Made by a program: the position numbers and the translations under genes. DNA of 52,796 nt from Candidatus Tiamatella sp. (GTDB lineage Archaea > Thermoproteota > Thermoprotei_A > Sulfolobales > Acidilobaceae). This document shows positions 52,448-52,796 of the stretch, one piece after another. Location: positions 1 through 52,796 of the forward strand of contig WALV01000027.1 in NCBI GenBank assembly GCA_015522645.1. Reading direction: 5' to 3'. The notes below the pieces were generated by a model that made no database searches, was not told where the DNA came from, and worked only from the letters and a program-made list of their open reading frames with translations. The stretch's first letter is position 1, and every line of letters starts with the position of its first letter.

Positions 52448-52796
52448 GTGAGAAGCATCAAGAATAAAAGGAGAAAAATCCTGGTCCTCGGACTACTATT
52501 AATAGTATTAATGACTGCTTCAAGTATAGCAGCTATATACCTTTACCGCCAGGCAAACATGAATATAACCGTTAATGACTATACCCAGGCTACTGGAAGA
52601 GCAATGTTCGGATCTATGAAGGAGGAAACAACTACCTCGTCGAGTTCCATGCACCAAACGGGACAGTAACCTATGACATAAACAAGTTATACGTCTACTT
52701 CCATGGGATAACAGCAATCTCAGACGATGGGGCAACACAAGTAAAAATGTATTCAACAGCAACAGTTGAAGCAACAATAACCCAAGGAGGATGGAT
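52448..52796 (+). pseudogene. Exported protein with internal frameshift, cut by window end
   Basis: GTG 52448 starts a frame with a basic N-terminus, a membrane segment (ILVLGLLLIVLMTASSIAAIYL) and NMNITVNDYTQATG, which stops at 52669. From about 52579 the next frame carries protein-like, beta-rich sequence (YEGGNNYLVEFHAPNGT, TYDINKLYVYFHG, VKMYSTATVEATIT) open to the window end. A one-base shift between 52580 and 52612 would join both into one exported surface protein. It could be a mutation, programmed shifting or an assembly error. No family recognised. Confidence 0.55.

Overview
The window looks like a chromosomal segment of a hyperthermophilic archaeon of the Thermoproteota (Crenarchaeota), most plausibly Desulfurococcales-like. 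The basis is heavy use of AGG/AGA (Arg) and ATA (Ile) codons, short dense operons with 1-10 base overlaps, GGAGG/GGTGA Shine-Dalgarno sites mixed with one clear leaderless promoter, archaeal TATA boxes, T-run terminators, and archaeal versions of FBP aldolase, PfkB, FeoB/DtxR-FeoA, TldD/TldE and heterodisulfide-reductase-like proteins. The lineage assignment is an inference from style, not from a marker gene. I see no rRNA, tRNA, CRISPR array or insertion sequence.

Layout. 1-4.95 kb: an Hdr/Qmo-like flavin-FeS complex (two HdrA-like subunits, a small winged-helix protein, an HdrC fused to a membrane anchor), followed by decayed remnants (a DGC-type zinc protein start and an oxidoreductase tail) and a DUF1641 gene. 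5.2-9.2 kb: a small secreted Cys/Ser/Gly-rich protein, a very large ABC permease with a big exterior domain, and its ATPase. 9.3-15.1 kb: aldolase, PfkB kinase, an S9 peptidase, a dead CPBP protease and a ClC channel. 15.1-19.2 kb: a kilobase of AT-rich noncoding DNA with perfect inverted repeats, then two paralogous AAA ATPase/PD-(D/E)XK-type proteins on opposite strands around a truncated surface-protein gene. 19.2-21.4 kb: a four-gene operon headed by a Met/His-rich secreted protein. 21.6-22.9 kb: an exported DUF4352-like protein and a ribbon-helix-helix regulator.

23.1-30.1 kb holds acyl-CoA chemistry: an HpaB/4-hydroxybutyryl-CoA-dehydratase-family gene broken by one in-frame TAG, a metallo-beta-lactamase-fold hydrolase, two acyl-CoA ligases, a crotonase and a winged-helix regulator. 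30.2-34.1 kb is a minus-strand set of GNAT, MurL-like PP-loop enzyme, DUF1611/DgcN-like protein and a threonine-synthase-like PLP enzyme. 34.4-38.1 kb has a PRTase-like protein, a 40-residue charged protein with a structured leader (missed by length-limited ORF calling), and FeoB with a DtxR-FeoA fusion. 38.3-47.9 kb: a GT-C glycosyltransferase, a secreted caspase-like (clan CD) candidate, TldD/TldE, a nitroreductase and a heterodimeric ABC exporter with one degenerate ATP site. 48.2-52.8 kb: a small membrane protein, an AtuA-DUF4387-MmgE/PrpD operon, a DUF6062-like Cys protein and a frameshifted exported protein cut by the window end.

Three genes (PP-loop enzyme, second ABC subunit, AtuA) have conserved N-terminal coding sequence that runs upstream of any ATG/GTG/TTG. 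The most unusual candidates are the secreted-protein/giant-permease ABC locus, the twin ATPase-nuclease locus, the D-glutamate-family-like amino-acid operon, the in-frame amber codon and this cluster of absent start codons.
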